This document shows positions 62,501 through 64,000 of a stretch of DNA of 64,000 nucleotides, one piece after another. The notes below the pieces were generated by a model. The model was not told where the DNA came from, made no database searches, and saw only the letters and a program-made list of their open reading frames with translations. The DNA lies in contig NC_135055.1 of the NCBI RefSeq assembly GCF_051014685.1, positions 9,350,001 to 9,414,000 on the forward strand, written 5' to 3'. Source of the stretch: Ptiloglossa arizonensis. Lineage: Eukaryota > Arthropoda > Insecta > Hymenoptera > Colletidae. Both the position numbers and the translations under genes were made by a program. Numbering within the stretch: the stretch's first letter is position 1; the number at the start of each line of letters is the position of its first letter.

Positions 62501-62721
62501 TCATTAAATAGTTTATAGCATTTTTTACATATAACAAGAGAATGTACATTTTCTGCATTTAGATCTGTCTCTAAGACAATACAAATGGTATCTATAAGTG
62601 GTTTTTCTGATGATGTAACAGAATTTTCATTAAAAATACGTATACTATTCCTAGTAGACACACCAACTTTACTGTTACATATTAAACAATGAGTACTGTC
62701 TTTCTCTGAATCAGCCGTCAT
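59596..62721 (-). CDS. ZAD-type C2H2 zinc-finger protein, 11 coding exons, 739 aa
   Basis: Probable nuclear DNA-binding transcription regulator. Exons (high to low): 62721-62500, 62429-62256, 62182-62000, 61929-61601, 61522-61281, 61200-61020, 60950-60713, 60635-60495, 60412-60293, 60194-60039, 59829-59596. All introns are GT-AG, mostly 69-98 bp (last 209 bp), and the joined length is 2,220 nt in one open frame. Residues 12-90 form a ZAD domain: zinc-ligand pairs C12/C15 and C65/C68, a dimerisation module of insect zinc-finger proteins. Residues 133-193 are Glu-rich. Thirteen fingers span 204-572: the first is atypical (16 residues between Cys pair and His), eleven are canonical with TGEKP-like linkers in places, and the last ends H-x5-H across an exon junction. 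Residues 573-739 are acidic with no known fold seen. The start is the first ATG after an acceptor (TTTTTGCAG) just upstream, so the 5' UTR is probably spliced, possibly from a donor near 62,819. Orthology is not assigned. ZAD plus fingers is very secure; exact last exons slightly less so. Confidence 0.93.
61020..61929 (-). CDS. Exons 4-6: zinc fingers 1-8 and start of 9
   Basis: Three exons (61929-61601, 61522-61281, 61200-61020) encode fingers with the pattern C-x2-C-x12-H-x3-H. Introns cut through fingers 4, 7 and 9 between the second Cys and the first His, in phases 2, 1 and 2, and each finger is restored exactly on joining. This exact restoration is strong evidence that the splice calls are right and that the gene is intact. 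Confidence 0.9.
62500..62721 (-). CDS. Exon 1: ZAD domain (first 74 codons) of the zinc-finger gene
   Basis: This exon carries both ZAD cysteine pairs (HCLIC and VICKKC). It ends in phase 0 at the donor GAG|GTAAAT. The next exon (62256-62429) begins with an acidic and leucine-rich helix (IDDLESRLTEVK), which fits the terminal helix of ZAD domains. Reading past the donor meets only AT-rich intron sequence. Confidence 0.9.
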
Positions 62722-62737
62722 CTTTTCGGTAACTGCA

Positions 62738-63190
62738 AAAATAATATACACATTAAAGTACAAGCTTGCAATTATTTAACTATAAAACTTCTAATTAATT
62801 GAACAAAATACACACCTACCAATATATTTATAGCATTGAACATTAAATTTAATAATGTAATTTTCTTTAAATCAATGAAGGGACATAATAATATTGGGTT
62901 ATTTATAAAAAAGTATAATATAAAAAAATTAACAGAGCATTCACTAAAAATCATTCACGATCTATTTTTTCCAAATTTTGTTCGTAGAACGTGACACATA
63001 TATACATGCAACATTTACAAGCTACGCAAAAATATTTTATATACATTATTGTATGATTATATGTAACAAAATAGTATATAATTTTCTATAAAAATTAATG
63101 AAAATTAATATTTCTTGTGACATCTAAGAAAAATAAATCACATTAAAAATCATCCATCTGGAAGATAGGACAAAGCAAACAACAATACAA
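62738..63190. other. Upstream region of the zinc-finger gene; candidate 5' UTR intron
   Basis: An acceptor (TTTTTGCAG) lies 16 nt before the start codon. A donor-like GTAGGT at 62,814-62,819 would give an 80-bp intron, so a short noncoding first exon may lie just above 62,820. The rest is AT-rich with no ORF, no clear TATA box and no repeat that I could recognise. Confidence 0.35.
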
Positions 63191-64000
63191 GAATAAAAAC
63201 TTGTAATATTTCAATTATAATCAGGAGAAATTATAAAAAGAAATTGCAAGAATGCTGATTACAGGTCGAATTATAGTACAGAGAATTAAAAGATCTAAAT
63301 AGTTACAATGAAAGGTGTATTTTAGGTCAAATAAAAGGAGACTCTAAAAAACTGCACCGAAAATTGTTGTAAACATAGAAAAATATTTAAACAAAGAAGT
63401 TCAGTGAGAAAACATTAAAGAATTTTGAAAAAAAGGTAATATTATATTAATAAAATGCAAACTATTCACGAGTGCAAAAAACAAAACTAAACTGCTAGAA
63501 TTTATATAAAAATACATGAATATAGATTCTTCTGTTTAAAACTTTTGAAACTTCTTGCAGATGAAAGCAAGTTTAATATAAGCATTTCTGATGGAAATCA
63601 TAATCTAAAAAAAATCTAATATTGAATAAAATATATAGAAAATATTATTCCGCCTATAAAGAACGGTGATGGATCCATTATTATATAGGAATGTATATCT
63701 GCCATGGAAGTCAAACTTCATTTTATTAAAGAAAAGTACTGAAAAATTGGGCATTTTAAATACATTTTAATACTATCAAGATAAAAAATAGTTATTGTAT
63801 AATAAGTCTAAAGTCATTGGAATTCTACCTCAGTCTCCAGACTTAAATGTAATAGAAAATGTATGGCATAAGTTAAAAACTGGAATTTTATAACATCGGA
63901 TTAGAAATGAATAAGATTTAAAAAATGCATTGTTGACAAAATGCAATAAAATTTTAAGCAACTATATAAAATCCTTGTAAAATCAATGTCTAATAGACTA
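63190..64000 (+). mobile_element. Decayed Tc1-like transposase, truncated by window end
   Basis: Plus-strand remnants in family order: TGRIIVQRIKR (near 63,262), KNKTKLLEFI (near 63,480), ADESKFNI (first catalytic Asp region, near 63,560), NGDGSIII (counterpart of GGGSIMVWG, near 63,660), then PQSPDLNVIENVWHKLK (near 63,830), which holds the final catalytic region. There are many stops and frameshifts, and the central Asp motif is not recognisable. The element runs off the right edge, so its 3' TIR cannot be judged. Confidence 0.88.

Noticed and set aside
1..64000. tRNA, rRNA, CRISPR array or bacterial operon
   Set aside because: No cloverleaf-type B box with flanking stems, no rRNA segments and no regularly spaced direct repeats were found; gene structure is eukaryotic.

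Overview
This window looks like insect genomic DNA, most probably from a hymenopteran and perhaps a bee. It is AT-rich and gene-poor, with a few CpG-rich islands in a low-GC background. The one clear gene has many introns of about 70-100 bp. It encodes a ZAD-type C2H2 zinc-finger protein, a class expanded in arthropods. The transposon relics are of insect type: mariner, Tc1, pogo/Tigger and an R1-like non-LTR element. No bacterial, viral or organellar features were seen.

Layout. Positions 1-59,500 are mostly noncoding and hold scattered transposon fossils, inverted repeats, a few CpG-rich islands and two orphan exon candidates, both on the minus strand. One is at 4,518-4,828 and is cysteine-containing with a C-V-x3-R-C-x-G-C motif. 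The other is at 54,937-55,087. The fossils are: an antisense mariner (1,244-1,960), a Tigger/pogo fragment (15,905-16,318), two related mariner-derived MITEs in opposite orientation (18,964-19,109 and 48,928-49,062), an internally deleted mariner (26,480-27,462) and two R1-like reverse transcriptase pieces joined in inverted orientation (30,640-31,230). A CpG-rich stretch at 8,600-10,100 contains a GA microsatellite and a 43-bp tandem repeat, and may be a promoter or first-exon region.

Positions 53,000-57,500 contain three inverted-repeat structures of different sizes: a ~600-bp long hairpin, a 168-bp palindromic MITE and a 700-bp element with TIRs and a TA target-site duplication. None shows a transposase ORF.

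Positions 59,340-62,820 (minus strand) carry the real gene. Eleven coding exons can be joined in frame into a 739-residue protein: an N-terminal ZAD domain, an acidic linker, thirteen C2H2 fingers and an acidic C-terminus. It is probably a nuclear DNA-binding regulator. Downstream in + coordinates, 63,190 to the window end is a decayed Tc1-like transposase.

The genes do not form a pathway. A juxtaposed 3'/5' splice-site motif at 36,661-36,677 could mean that much of the desert lies inside a very long intron of a plus-strand gene with exons outside the window. That is inference only.
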